Origin: UBA2336 sp049306095
Lineage (GTDB): Bacteria; Bacteroidota; Bacteroidia; Cytophagales; Cyclobacteriaceae
DNA: 18,640 bases
NCBI GenBank assembly: GCA_049306095.1
Contig: JBAQPU010000061.1
Location: 1-18,640, forward strand
Reading direction: 5' to 3'
Shown here: positions 9,097 through 17,519 of the stretch, piece after piece
How positions within the stretch are numbered: the first letter of the stretch is position 1
Layout: the number at the start of each line of letters is the position of its first letter
Translations under genes and position numbers: made by a program
The notes under the pieces: generated by a model
Database searches by the model: none
What the model saw: only the letters and a program-made list of their open reading frames with translations
What the model was told of the DNA's origin: nothing

Positions 9097-9132
9097 AACA
9101 ATAAACGTATGGTTTATGAGAGGCAAACCAAA
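9097..9132 (-). promoter_or_regulatory. Predicted susC promoter (Bacteroidota -33/-7 type)
   Basis: Read on the minus strand, TTTG (9132-9129) is followed after 19 bases by TACGTTTA (9109-9102). This matches the Bacteroidota promoter pattern TTTG-N19-21-TAnnTTTG at all but the last base. Transcription would begin near 9096-9097, giving a 5' leader of about 44 bases before the susC ATG. The -7 element sits in a 17 bp inverted repeat (ATAAAC, 5-base spacer, GTTTAT, 9101-9117). No equally good promoter was seen for lacI in this 220 bp gap. Confidence 0.5.
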
Positions 9133-9207
9133 CATTATTTGTCCAATTTTAGATGGAAATAGGGATTCCGCAACACTTTTGTAACAATAAAATCAGGAAA
9201 CGAATTC

Positions 9208-9219
9208 GCAAACGATTGC
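9208..9219 (-). promoter_or_regulatory. LacI-type operator 1, upstream of susC
   Basis: The 12-mer GCAATCGTTTGC (minus-strand reading) is a near-perfect palindrome centred on CG, the layout expected for LacI-family operators; ten of its twelve positions obey dyad symmetry, and the flanking TT/AA also pairs. It lies 155 bp upstream of the susC start, 53 bp before the lacI start, and about 75 bp behind the predicted susC -33 element. The same 12-mer recurs before the GH31 gene. Its position upstream of the promoter would fit activation, looping, or control of lacI itself. Confidence 0.7.
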
Positions 9220-9272
9220 AAATAATATCAGTTTATAGTAAATTTTAAATTCGACATTGAGTTAAGTATTTT

Positions 9273-10304
9273 ATGAAGTACATCCAGGTTACCATTAAGG
9301 ATATTGCACGCGAATTAGGAATCTCTCCTTCTACTGTTTCAAGAGCACTGAAAGATCACCCCGACATCAGCCCTGAAACAAAAAAGGCTGTGAATGCCTT
9401 GGCTGAAAAACTCAACTATCAGCCTAACATCGTTGCGCTTAACCTGCGCCAAAGCAAAACCAACACCATTGGTGTGATTATTCCGGAAATTGTTCACTTC
9501 TTTTTTTCCACCGTCATCAGCGGCATCGAAGACATCGCCTACAGCGCAGGGTATAATGTCATTCTGGCTCAGTCGAACGAATCGTTGCAACGCGAAAAAA
9601 CTGATATTAAGGCACTGTTTAATAGTCGTGTAGATGGCATGCTCATTTCCATATCACGTGAAACAACCGAGTTCGATCACATCGAATCCATCATTTCAAA
9701 AGGAGTGCCCATCGTTTTCTTCGACCGGGTGTACGATAACAATCAACTGAGCAAAGTACTGGTCGATGATTTTGAAGGTGCCAAGGAAGCAACGCTTCAC
9801 CTGATTAAACAAGGATATAAAAGAATTGCACATCTCGAAGGCCCACCTAACCTGGCCATCAGTAAGCAACGGCTGGAAGGTTTTCTGGAAGCCCACAAAC
9901 AAAACAACCTTTCCGTTAATAAAGAACTGATCGTTCCCTGTCTTTTCGGAACCATTGAGGAAGGGAAATCCGCCACGGCTAAACTCCTGAAACTCAAGAA
10001 CCCACCCGATGCGATTTTCGCCAGCAATGACCCGGCCGCTATGGGATCGATGCAGGCTATAAAAGAACAAGGACTTAAAATACCAAACGATGTGGCAGTA
10101 GTAGGGTTCAGTAACTGGCTCTTCAGCTCCATGATGGATCCCCCATTAACCTCGGTTGACCAACCCGGATTTGAAATGGGACAAGAAGCCGCCAGGATAT
10201 TAATTCGTCATATTGAACGAAAGGATAAGGATTCAGAAATTGTTCCCGAAACAAAAATTTTGAAAACAAAACTGATTGTCAGGGAATCATCACTAAAGAA
10301 ATAG
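9273..10304 (+). CDS. LacI-family transcriptional regulator of the maltodextrin locus
   Basis: This 343-residue DNA-binding regulator has the canonical LacI layout. The helix-turn-helix covers about residues 7-26 (TIKDIARELGISPSTVSRAL), and a hinge helix follows with L56 at the position that inserts into the operator's central step in LacI. The periplasmic-binding-protein-like effector domain runs from about 65 to 335 (GVIIPEI, DGMLIS, VVFFDR-type strand, FASNDPAAMG, VAVVGFSNW). The likely effector is maltose or a related sugar, inferred from the genes around it. It is divergent from susC. Operator-like sites lie 53 bp upstream of it and 38 bp downstream of its stop, so it probably regulates susCDE, the GH31-transporter-esterase genes and perhaps itself. 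The sequence alone does not show whether it represses or activates. Confidence 0.93.
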   Translation: MKYIQVTIKDIARELGISPSTVSRALKDHPDISPETKKAVNALAEKLNYQPNIVALNLRQSKTNTIGVIIPEIVHFFFSTVISGIEDIAYSAGYNVILAQSNESLQREKTDIKALFNSRVDGMLISISRETTEFDHIESIISKGVPIVFFDRVYDNNQLSKVLVDDFEGAKEATLHLIKQGYKRIAHLEGPPNLAISKQRLEGFLEAHKQNNLSVNKELIVPCLFGTIEEGKSATAKLLKLKNPPDAIFASNDPAAMGSMQAIKEQGLKIPNDVAVVGFSNWLFSSMMDPPLTSVDQPGFEMGQEAARILIRHIERKDKDSEIVPETKILKTKLIVRESSLKK

Positions 10305-10341
10305 ACACAACATTGCTTCCCAAAGCAAGCCCACCCCTTTC

Positions 10342-10353
10342 GCAATCGTTTGC
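10342..10353 (+). promoter_or_regulatory. LacI-type operator 2, upstream of the GH31 gene
   Basis: GCAATCGTTTGC here is the exact reverse complement of operator 1, so each copy reads the same way relative to the gene it precedes. The similarity continues downstream: GCGAATT at site 1 and GCTGAATT at site 2, one base offset. It lies 68 bp before the GH31 ATG in the 117 bp gap after lacI. The same gap holds a weak 6 bp hairpin (10313-10328) and no convincing promoter match. Confidence 0.7.
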
Positions 10354-10421
10354 TGAATTATGTTACCCATACCCGGGCACTAAGCCGCTGAATTAGCATT
10401 ACTTTGAGGGAAATTTTGCGC

Positions 10422-12818
10422 ATGGCCACCACCACACCCCCTGGGAATATTCTGGATTGGAGAAAAGTAAAATCGGGCATCGAAGGAAAAACCGAAACCG
10501 CATTTTTTAAGCTGGAGGTCTACTCCGAAACAATCATCCGCATCCACCTGACTCACCAATCTGTTTTTGATAATTTTTCGTACGCAGTCGTTGCGTCTCC
10601 GACTGACAGTGGCGTTGAGGTAGAGGATTTGCAGAATCAAATCATAATTAAAACAGCGCAACTTCAAGCCATTGTTTCAAAAAACCCATTCCATATTTCA
10701 TTCAGAGATGTCAACCATAATTTACTGAATGAAGATGACCCTAACCTTTCTGTACGATGGAATGGAGAGCAGGTAACTGCACACAAAAAACTACAACCGG
10801 GTGAGCGGTTTATTGGGCTGGGAGAAAAGAACGGCCCCCTGGATAAACGAGGACGCGGGTACATTAATTGGAATACCGATAACTATGCCTACGGACCCGA
10901 TGCCGATCCGCTCTATGTTTCGATCCCTTTTTATATTGGCCTGCATCACCGGCAAGCGTATGGAATCTACTTCGACAACAGCTCACGAACACAATTTAAT
11001 TTTGGAGCATCTAACGATCGATTTTCCAGCTTTACTGCCGATACCGGTGACATGAACTATTATTTCATCAGCGGAAATAATGTTTCAGAAATCATTCAAT
11101 CCTACACACATCTGACCGGCCGAATGCCCCTCCCACCCTTATGGAGTATTGGATACCAGCAGTGCCGTTATAGTTACTACCCCGACAAAGAAGTTATCAG
11201 CATAGCCGAGAATTTTCGGGAAAGAGATTTTCCATGCGATGCTGTTGTATTGGATATCCATTACATGGATGCCTATAAAATTTTTACGTGGGACAAAAAG
11301 CATTTCCCCGATCCAAAGACCATGATTGATACCTTAAAAAAATCAGGCTTTCAGGTAGTGGTCATGTGCGATCCCGGAATTAAAATAGAAGAGGGTTACG
11401 AGCCCTACGAGTCCGGTAAAAAGAATAATGTCTTTATTAAATATCCGGATGGCACCGACTATGCCGGGCAGGTGTGGCCGGGCTGGTGTAACTTCCCCGA
11501 CTTCACCAACCCAAACACCCGTGACTGGTGGGCAAAACATTTCGCTGGTTATATCGATCTGGGTGTTGAAGGTTTCTGGAACGACATGAACGAGATTGCC
11601 ACCTGGGGCAATATGTTACCCGACCTGATCGAGTTTGATATGGAAGGAAACAAATCAACCGCACGCGTTGGCCGCAATCTTTTCGGCATGATGATGTCTC
11701 GTGCAACCTACGAGGGAACAAAAGAGCTTCTCAAGAACAAACGACCATTTAATCTCACCCGATCAGGTTATGCGGGCATTCAACGCTATGCGGCCGTATG
11801 GACGGGCGATAATGTTGCCTACGATGCGCACATGCTGGCAGGGGTACGTCTGGTCAACAGCATGGGACTTTCAGGCTTGGCATTTACCGGGTATGATATC
11901 GGTGGCTTTGTTGGAAACGCAGATGAAAAACTTTTTGCCCGTTGGATTTCCATTGGAGCCTTCTCTCCTTTTTTCCGTGGCCATTCCATGATCAACAGTC
12001 GGGATTCTGAACCGTGGTCGTATGGCGAGCGGGTTGAAGAGATTTCGCGCAACTACATGAAACTCCGTTACCGGTTGTTGCCGTACCTGTATTCACTTTT
12101 CTACGAGGCAACTCAAAACGGCCTGCCGATCAACAGAAGCCTGGCCATTGATTTTTCGTTTGACGATTTGATTTATGATCAACGGTACCACAATCAATAT
12201 TTATTTGGGCCATCCATTTTGGTCGCCCCGGTAGAAAGTAATAAGGAGCTTACTAAAGTTTATGTACCGGAAGGCAACTGGTATGAGTTCTTCTCTGTTC
12301 ATGAAGTAAAAGGACAATCAGAAATTGTTGTTGATTGCCCGATCGACCAGCTGCCGTTGTATGTTCGAGGCTCGTCCATTATACCGATGCGCGAGCAGGC
12401 AGGCAGAAACGTGCACGATTATGGCGATGTATTGGAAATTCACCTTTACAATGGATCATCCGACAATACGTTTTTACTGTACGAAGATGACGGCAGTAGT
12501 TTTGCGTATGAAACTGGATCGTATTCCAGGCGATTGCTCCACTATCGCGCGGCTGAAAATCAACTGATCATTAACCGTTCAGACGGAACATTTGAAAGTC
12601 CTTTCAGAAAAATAAACGTGTTCCTTCACGGGTTCCATAACCTGGAAAAAATAGCCGTCAACGAAAAAATTACAGAAGTATTTCAGAAAGAATACCGGTT
12701 TGTTCAACCCATCTCCAACTTCGATCCTGTTAACATCATGCCCGAAGGGCCTAAGATTTCATCGTTGAAATACATAGCTGTAGATTACACGCAAAACCAA
12801 ATTGACATTCGGTGGTAA
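10422..12818 (+). CDS. GH31 alpha-glucosidase, predicted cytoplasmic
   Basis: This 798-residue enzyme should release glucose from the non-reducing ends of maltose and maltodextrins. The ATG at 10422 is preferred over an in-frame TTG at 10404. An N-terminal beta-sandwich (about 20-230) holds the GH31 motif RFIGLGEKNGPLDKRG. The catalytic barrel follows (about 240-570), with nucleophile D388 in GFWNDMNE and acid/base D463 in WTGDN. C-terminal beta domains run from about 580 and include LFGPSILVAPV and LPLYVRGSSIIP. No signal peptide is visible, so it probably works in the cytoplasm on sugar delivered by the MFS transporter 42 bp downstream. An operator lies 68 bp upstream. Other GH31 activities (alpha-xylosidase, transglucosidase) exist, but the starch context favours alpha-glucosidase. 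Confidence 0.93.
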   Translation: MATTTPPGNILDWRKVKSGIEGKTETAFFKLEVYSETIIRIHLTHQSVFDNFSYAVVASPTDSGVEVEDLQNQIIIKTAQLQAIVSKNPFHISFRDVNHNLLNEDDPNLSVRWNGEQVTAHKKLQPGERFIGLGEKNGPLDKRGRGYINWNTDNYAYGPDADPLYVSIPFYIGLHHRQAYGIYFDNSSRTQFNFGASNDRFSSFTADTGDMNYYFISGNNVSEIIQSYTHLTGRMPLPPLWSIGYQQCRYSYYPDKEVISIAENFRERDFPCDAVVLDIHYMDAYKIFTWDKKHFPDPKTMIDTLKKSGFQVVVMCDPGIKIEEGYEPYESGKKNNVFIKYPDGTDYAGQVWPGWCNFPDFTNPNTRDWWAKHFAGYIDLGVEGFWNDMNEIATWGNMLPDLIEFDMEGNKSTARVGRNLFGMMMSRATYEGTKELLKNKRPFNLTRSGYAGIQRYAAVWTGDNVAYDAHMLAGVRLVNSMGLSGLAFTGYDIGGFVGNADEKLFARWISIGAFSPFFRGHSMINSRDSEPWSYGERVEEISRNYMKLRYRLLPYLYSLFYEATQNGLPINRSLAIDFSFDDLIYDQRYHNQYLFGPSILVAPVESNKELTKVYVPEGNWYEFFSVHEVKGQSEIVVDCPIDQLPLYVRGSSIIPMREQAGRNVHDYGDVLEIHLYNGSSDNTFLLYEDDGSSFAYETGSYSRRLLHYRAAENQLIINRSDGTFESPFRKINVFLHGFHNLEKIAVNEKITEVFQKEYRFVQPISNFDPVNIMPEGPKISSLKYIAVDYTQNQIDIRW

Positions 12819-12860
12819 ACATCGAAAGTACAGAGAACCTCAACCTTTTTAAATTAACCT

Positions 12861-14384
12861 ATGTCACAATCACTTACCAAGCCACGCCTCAGTTTCTGGC
12901 AAATCTGGAATATGAGCTTTGGCTTTCTTGGAATTCAATTTGGGTTTGCCTTACAGAACGCAAACACCAGTCGTATTTTTGAAACCCTGGGTGCCGACAC
13001 TTCTAATCTTGCGCTTTACTGGCTGGCCGCTCCTATCACCGGACTTATTGTACAACCCATCATTGGATTTTACAGCGATCGCACCTGGCTTCCGAAATGG
13101 GGGCGCAGAAGACCTTACTTCGCCATAGGCGCATTGCTGGCCTCTTTCACCCTCTGCCTCATGCCCAATTCAACCGCGCTCTGGATGGCTGTTGGTGTGC
13201 TGTGGATTATGGATGCATCGATTAATATCAGCATGGAACCTTTCCGCGCTTTTGTGGGCGACATGCTACCCCCTTCACAGCGTACTTCAGGCTTTGCAAT
13301 GCAAAGTTTTTTTATTGGCGTTGGCGCTATCGTTGCATCCTTCCTCCCATGGATTTTTACAAACTGGCTCGGTATGTCGAATACTGCTGAAGCTGGTACT
13401 ATTCCGGATTCCGTCAAGTACTCATTTTATCTGGGGGCTTTCATGTTGTTTATAACCGTTATGTGGACGGTATTCAGCACAAAAGAATATCCACCAAGTG
13501 AACAAGAAGAACATGATTTAGCGAACCGCGAAAAAAGAAAGATTGATAATGAGCAATTCTATAGAAAAAAATTCTTCGACATTGGGTTAGCACTACTGCT
13601 CATTGGAATTGTCATCTCAATTGTGGTGAACATAGCAAGCCTGGAAAAAGAATTGTACGTCCTCGGCTTTGGTTTTGGTTTGTTTGGTTTGGTTCACCTG
13701 TTGGCGGCTGTTTATATTAATCAGGGTCGATCATACTTAGGTTTGGTAAGCATTGTGAGAGATTTTAATACCATGCCTAATACCATGGTTCAATTAGCGT
13801 ATGTTCAGTTCTTCTCATGGTTTGCACTATTTGCCATGTGGATTTATACAACACCAGCTGTGACGAGCTATATTTTTAAATCATCTGACCCAACATCGGC
13901 TGCCTATAACAATGGTGCAGACCTGGTAGGTAATTTATTTGGAGTGTATAACGGAATTGCTGCTATCGCTGCGCTTCTATTGCCCTTATTGGCGAAGTAT
14001 ACAAGCAGAAGAGTTACCCATTTAATTGCACTGACCTGTGGCGCGGTTGGATTGATTTCAATTTACTTTATTTCCGATCCCTTCTGGTTATGGTTTTCCA
14101 TGATTGGTGTGGGTATTGCCTGGGCAAGCATTCTTTCTATTCCGTATGCTATGTTGTCGGGGTCATTACCAGCAGAAAAAATGGGTTACTATATGGGCGT
14201 ATTCAATTTCTTTATTGTGATACCACAAATCATTGCCGGTACCGTACTGGGTTTTATGCTTACCCATTTGTTTAACGGCCAATCTATTTTCATCTTAGTA
14301 TCCGGAGGAATCTCCATGTTCATTGCCGGATTACTCTGTTTACGGGTAGACGATCGCGATGAAGTTTTACTGCAACAAAACTAA
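12861..14384 (+). CDS. MFS/GPH-type inner-membrane sugar (maltose) transporter
   Basis: This 507-residue integral membrane protein has about 12 hydrophobic helices split into two halves by a charged cytoplasmic loop (about 206-240, TKEYPPSEQEEHDLANREKR). The loop 2-3 signature GFYSDRTWLPKWGRRRP (69-85) is typical of the GPH/sucrose-transporter-like branch that includes bacterial maltose permeases and plant SUTs. It probably co-transports maltose or short maltodextrins with a cation into the cytoplasm. It lies 42 bp after the GH31 gene and 4 bp before the esterase gene, consistent with one operon. In many Bacteroidota maltose loci a similar permease stands beside maltose phosphorylase and pgmB, which fits the pgmB fragment at the left edge. 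Substrate is inferred from context. Confidence 0.88.
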   Translation: MSQSLTKPRLSFWQIWNMSFGFLGIQFGFALQNANTSRIFETLGADTSNLALYWLAAPITGLIVQPIIGFYSDRTWLPKWGRRRPYFAIGALLASFTLCLMPNSTALWMAVGVLWIMDASINISMEPFRAFVGDMLPPSQRTSGFAMQSFFIGVGAIVASFLPWIFTNWLGMSNTAEAGTIPDSVKYSFYLGAFMLFITVMWTVFSTKEYPPSEQEEHDLANREKRKIDNEQFYRKKFFDIGLALLLIGIVISIVVNIASLEKELYVLGFGFGLFGLVHLLAAVYINQGRSYLGLVSIVRDFNTMPNTMVQLAYVQFFSWFALFAMWIYTTPAVTSYIFKSSDPTSAAYNNGADLVGNLFGVYNGIAAIAALLLPLLAKYTSRRVTHLIALTCGAVGLISIYFISDPFWLWFSMIGVGIAWASILSIPYAMLSGSLPAEKMGYYMGVFNFFIVIPQIIAGTVLGFMLTHLFNGQSIFILVSGGISMFIAGLLCLRVDDRDEVLLQQN

Positions 14385-14388
14385 AATT

Positions 14389-15591
14389 ATGAATCGGTTT
14401 TTAATTATTGGATTACTCGTAATGAGTTCTACCGCTTTCGGACAAGACTATTCACGATTCACCACTACATTGATCAAACTCAAGCAGCTTGCTGCAACCG
14501 GAGACAGCGCGCAACTTGATCAGCTTTGGAGTTCGTTAGTAGAGACTAATTCAATTCCCTTAACGCAGGAAGATTCAGTCGCCTTCCTATACAGAGGAAA
14601 TACTACATCAGTAGTGTGGATGGGAGACTTCAATGGCTGGGGCTATGATAAGAGTATTGAAAACAAAGGAACGAGGATTGGCAAAACCGATGTGTGGATG
14701 CTTAAGAAATCTTTCCCGAAAGATGCCCGTCTCGATTATAAACTTATTCTGAACGGAAACGATTGGATTGTTGATCCGGTTAATCCCAACCAACAATGGT
14801 CGGGTGTTGGTGGCGGAAGCCCAAACTCAGAATTACGCATGCCCGCCTGGAAGCCAGACCCAATAGCCGTTCCCATGAAGGGTGTGAGTCATGGCATACT
14901 GGAAGAAGATATTCTTTTGAACAGCCGCGACTTAGGATATCAGCTTACCTACAGTGTGTATTATCCGGCAGGTTTTACAGCCACACAAAAATATCCGGTG
15001 GTGTATGTAACCGATGGTTATGAGTATTTGCATGAACGGATGGGAAACATGAAAACCATTCTCGATAATTTAATTGCCCTGAAAAAAATTGAACCTATAA
15101 TTGCCATTTTCATCGATCACCGCGAGCCGGTGAACCGTGCCAACAACAGAAGGATGCAGGAATTGGCCATGAACCAAAAATACCTCGACTTCTTCTCAAA
15201 GGAGTTCGTTCCATTTATCGAAAGTAAATATCCGGTTTCAACTGAACCGGCTAAGCGCGCCATCCTGGGAACATCACTCGGTGGACTAACCGCTGCCTAC
15301 TTTGCTTTTACAAACCCGGGAACATTTGGCCTTGCCGGCATTCAGTCTCCTGCCTTTTGGTTTAAGCCCGAAATCTATACCGTGTGCGATAACGCTGAAA
15401 AACCACCGGTAAAAATTTACATGACAACGGGCGTTTTCTTCGATGCTGAGGTGGGTGCCCGCAAGATGAAGGGCATCCTTGAAAGTAAGTTTTGCGCTTA
15501 CCAGTACACCGAAACAAACCAGGGGCATTCATGGGGAAATTGGCGCGATACTATTGATGATATTCTTGTATACTTCTTTCCGCCTAAGTGA
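14389..15591 (+). CDS. Secreted esterase-like alpha/beta hydrolase with CBM48/E-set-like N-terminal domain
   Basis: Start is taken at the ATG at 14389, 4 bp after the transporter stop, because it opens directly with a signal peptide (1-18, ending AFG before Q19); an upstream ATG at 14359 would add ten residues overlapping the transporter. Of 400 residues, about 62-150 form an E-set/CBM48-like domain (VVWMGDFNGWG, then LDYKLILNGNDWIVDP). An enterochelin esterase/esterase D-type alpha/beta hydrolase follows (about 170-400). Its nucleophile elbow GTSLGG places S296 as catalytic serine and NQGHSWGNW places H380; D352 in TTGVFFDAE is a candidate acid. It probably acts in the periplasm or outside the cell. 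The substrate is unknown: an acyl group on a glucan is possible, but the sequence does not prove it. No T9SS tail or lipobox is seen. Confidence 0.83.
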   Translation: MNRFLIIGLLVMSSTAFGQDYSRFTTTLIKLKQLAATGDSAQLDQLWSSLVETNSIPLTQEDSVAFLYRGNTTSVVWMGDFNGWGYDKSIENKGTRIGKTDVWMLKKSFPKDARLDYKLILNGNDWIVDPVNPNQQWSGVGGGSPNSELRMPAWKPDPIAVPMKGVSHGILEEDILLNSRDLGYQLTYSVYYPAGFTATQKYPVVYVTDGYEYLHERMGNMKTILDNLIALKKIEPIIAIFIDHREPVNRANNRRMQELAMNQKYLDFFSKEFVPFIESKYPVSTEPAKRAILGTSLGGLTAAYFAFTNPGTFGLAGIQSPAFWFKPEIYTVCDNAEKPPVKIYMTTGVFFDAEVGARKMKGILESKFCAYQYTETNQGHSWGNWRDTIDDILVYFFPPK

Positions 15592-15636
15592 TTAAATTCG
15601 GGCATCTGTTTTGCGTACGTATTCTAAATTCATTCT

Positions 15637-16775
15637 ATGAACCCTACACGTTTACTTATCCTATTCGGTATAATTGCCTTGTCCGCTTGCACATCAGGCA
15701 AAAAAGCCTACGAACGTGGCGATTATTATGAAGCTGTGATGCAAGCCGTAAACCGGTTGCGCCAAAATCCCGACCATGATAAGTCAAAAGAAGCACTGAA
15801 AATGCCTATCCCCTGGCCGTTGACTACTTTCAAACGGATGCCAATAATCAAATTGCGTCCAACTCTCCAGCGAAATGGAGGAACGCCATTGCCGCCTACG
15901 ACAGAATCAATCAGATGTATGAGTCCATACGGCAGTCCCCTGCTGCAATGAAAGTCATACGCGATCCAAAAAACTTCTATGCAGAAATAGGGCCCCTTAA
16001 AGAAAAGGCTGCCGATGAAAGTTACAATGCAGGCATTGATGCCCTCATGAAAGGCACTCGCGAAGATGCCAAACGTGCTTACTTCAATTTTACGGATGCC
16101 CAAACGTTTGTGCCCGGTTACAAAGATGTAGTTGAGTACCTCGATAAATCGAAGTTTGAAGCCACCCTTAAAGTGGTGGTGGAACAGGTGGCTGTTCCTA
16201 CCCGATATAGCCTGAGTGGTGGATTTTTTCAAGATAAGGTGGAAGAATACTTACACCAAAACTATCCTGACAAGGGATTCATCAAGTTTTATACACCCGA
16301 AGAAGCTAAAAATGTAAACCTTCCTAAAATTGATCAGATCCTGCGCATTCAGTTCGATGACTTTACCGTAGGTAACACCACCATCAAGGAGAAAGAAGAA
16401 ACTGTAAAAAGAGATAGCGTGAAAGTGGGAGAAGCAAAAGTGGACGGAAAAACAATTCCTGTTTATAACACGGTGAGTGCTAAGTTAACGACCGTTCGGA
16501 AAGAAGTAGTGTCCAGCGGACTATTAAGTATGGTCGTACTGGATGGTAAAACAAACGGGGTACTCACCCACAAGAAATTCTCGGGCGAATATTCCTGGGT
16601 AAGTTCATGGGGCCGATTTAATGGCGATGATCGTGCTCTTTCTGATCAGCAATTAGCGTTATGTAAACGTAAAGAACAGCAACCGCCCGTTGCACAGGAT
16701 TTGTTTCTGGAATTTACCCGTCCTATTTATAACCAACTGATCCCTGCCCTTCAGGGCTTTTACAGGAATTACTAA
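15637..16775 (+). pseudogene. Lipoprotein of unknown function with a single-base frameshift
   Basis: Reading starts at ATG 15637 with a lipoprotein signal (lipobox LSAC, C18) and a TPR-like helix pair (KAYERGDYYEAVMQAVNRLR). At the A-run at 15799-15802 the frame breaks. The reading frame one base back continues without a stop from 15801 (NAYPLAVDYFQTDANNQIAS) through to the TAA at 16773-16775. Restoring one A gives a continuous protein of about 379 residues: an N-terminal helical part, then a beta-rich half with no family I recognise (for example ILRIQFDDFTVG and a late FSGEYSWVSSWGRF). The long intact second part argues for a recent mutation or a homopolymer sequencing error rather than an old pseudogene. 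It is probably anchored in an envelope membrane. It follows the esterase by 45 bp, but no starch link is evident. Confidence 0.8.
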
Positions 16776-16857
16776 AACGTCATCCGGGCGACAAGAAATA
16801 AGGTTCAAGAACAAACCCATGTATGCTTGCCATACGTTGTAGGAAATAAAACTATCT

Positions 16858-17511
16858 ATGAGATCCGGAATATTATTGATGATCCTGTTTACTGCGGGCG
16901 CATCATGTGGACAACAGCAGAAGGATTCTGGGAAAACAACGATTATGAATCAAACAAATGTTCAGGAAACTGCCCTTGCCACCTTTGGAAATGGTTGCTT
17001 CTGGTGTACGGAAGCCATCTTTCAACAACTGAAGGGTGTAGAAAAAGTGGTTTCCGGCTATGCAGGCGGAACCGTTAAAAACCCAACATACAAAGAAGTG
17101 TGTACCGGCCTCACCGGTCATGCCGAGGTAATTCAACTGACGTACAACCCTCAGGTTATCACCTACCCGGAATTACTGGAGGTTTTCTGGCAAACACACG
17201 ACCCTACTACTCTTAACCGTCAGGGTGCCGATGTTGGCACTCAGTACCGTTCGGTGATCTTTTATCATACTGAAGAACAAAAAATGCTGGCGGAGGAGTA
17301 TAAGATCAAACTAGACCAGTCGGGCGCTTTTGACAACCCGATTGTTACTGAAATCAGTCCGCTTACCGGGTATTATCCTGCCGAAGACTACCACCAGAAC
17401 TACTTTAACCTGAATGGCAATGCTCCCTATTGCTCGTATGTGATTCAACCGAAGGTGGAAAAATTTCAAAAGGTGTTTAAAACCAAATTAAAAGATAAAA
17501 ACAACCGCTGA
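16858..17511 (+). CDS. msrA: Peptide methionine-S-sulfoxide reductase MsrA, lipoprotein form
   Basis: This 217-residue enzyme reduces the S-epimer of methionine sulfoxide in damaged proteins. The catalytic motif GCFWC (46-50) gives nucleophile C47. Other family hallmarks follow: VVSGYAGG, the NPTYKEVCTGLTGHAE segment, DVGTQYRS and DYHQNYF, ending near YCSYVI. The first 17 residues are hydrophobic and end in a lipobox-like GASC (C17) followed by a polar linker, so the protein is probably exported and membrane-anchored, acting on envelope proteins. An in-frame ATG at 16945 (residue 30) would give a cytoplasmic form; the export signal makes the first ATG more likely. The gene is 82 bp after the frameshifted lipoprotein gene and ends upstream of a bidirectional terminator. 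Confidence 0.95.
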   Translation: MRSGILLMILFTAGASCGQQQKDSGKTTIMNQTNVQETALATFGNGCFWCTEAIFQQLKGVEKVVSGYAGGTVKNPTYKEVCTGLTGHAEVIQLTYNPQVITYPELLEVFWQTHDPTTLNRQGADVGTQYRSVIFYHTEEQKMLAEEYKIKLDQSGAFDNPIVTEISPLTGYYPAEDYHQNYFNLNGNAPYCSYVIQPKVEKFQKVFKTKLKDKNNR

Positions 17512-17519
17512 TATAAATT

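Noticed and set aside
10313..10328. TTGCTT/AAGCAA hairpin after lacI as a terminator
   Set aside because: Stem of only 6 bp and no T-run after it.
10404..10421. TTG start giving a six-residue longer GH31 protein
   Set aside because: The ATG at 10422 gives a normal N-terminus, and the extra residues add no recognisable family sequence; the TTG also overlaps a possible weak promoter-like TTACTTTG.
14359..14388. Earlier ATG for the esterase gene, overlapping the transporter's last codons
   Set aside because: It would place ten charged or polar residues before the signal peptide; the ATG at 14389 starts directly with a normal signal sequence.
15799..15802. Programmed -1 ribosomal frameshift in the lipoprotein gene
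   Set aside because: The site is only AAAA within CTGAAAATG and does not form a classic X-XXY-YYZ slippery heptamer; an indel in an A-run is the simpler explanation.
16742..16760. GC-rich hairpin followed by CTTTT at the end of the lipoprotein gene
   Set aside because: It lies inside the coding frame before the stop codon, with a 5 bp stem and no proper T-run; coding constraint explains it.
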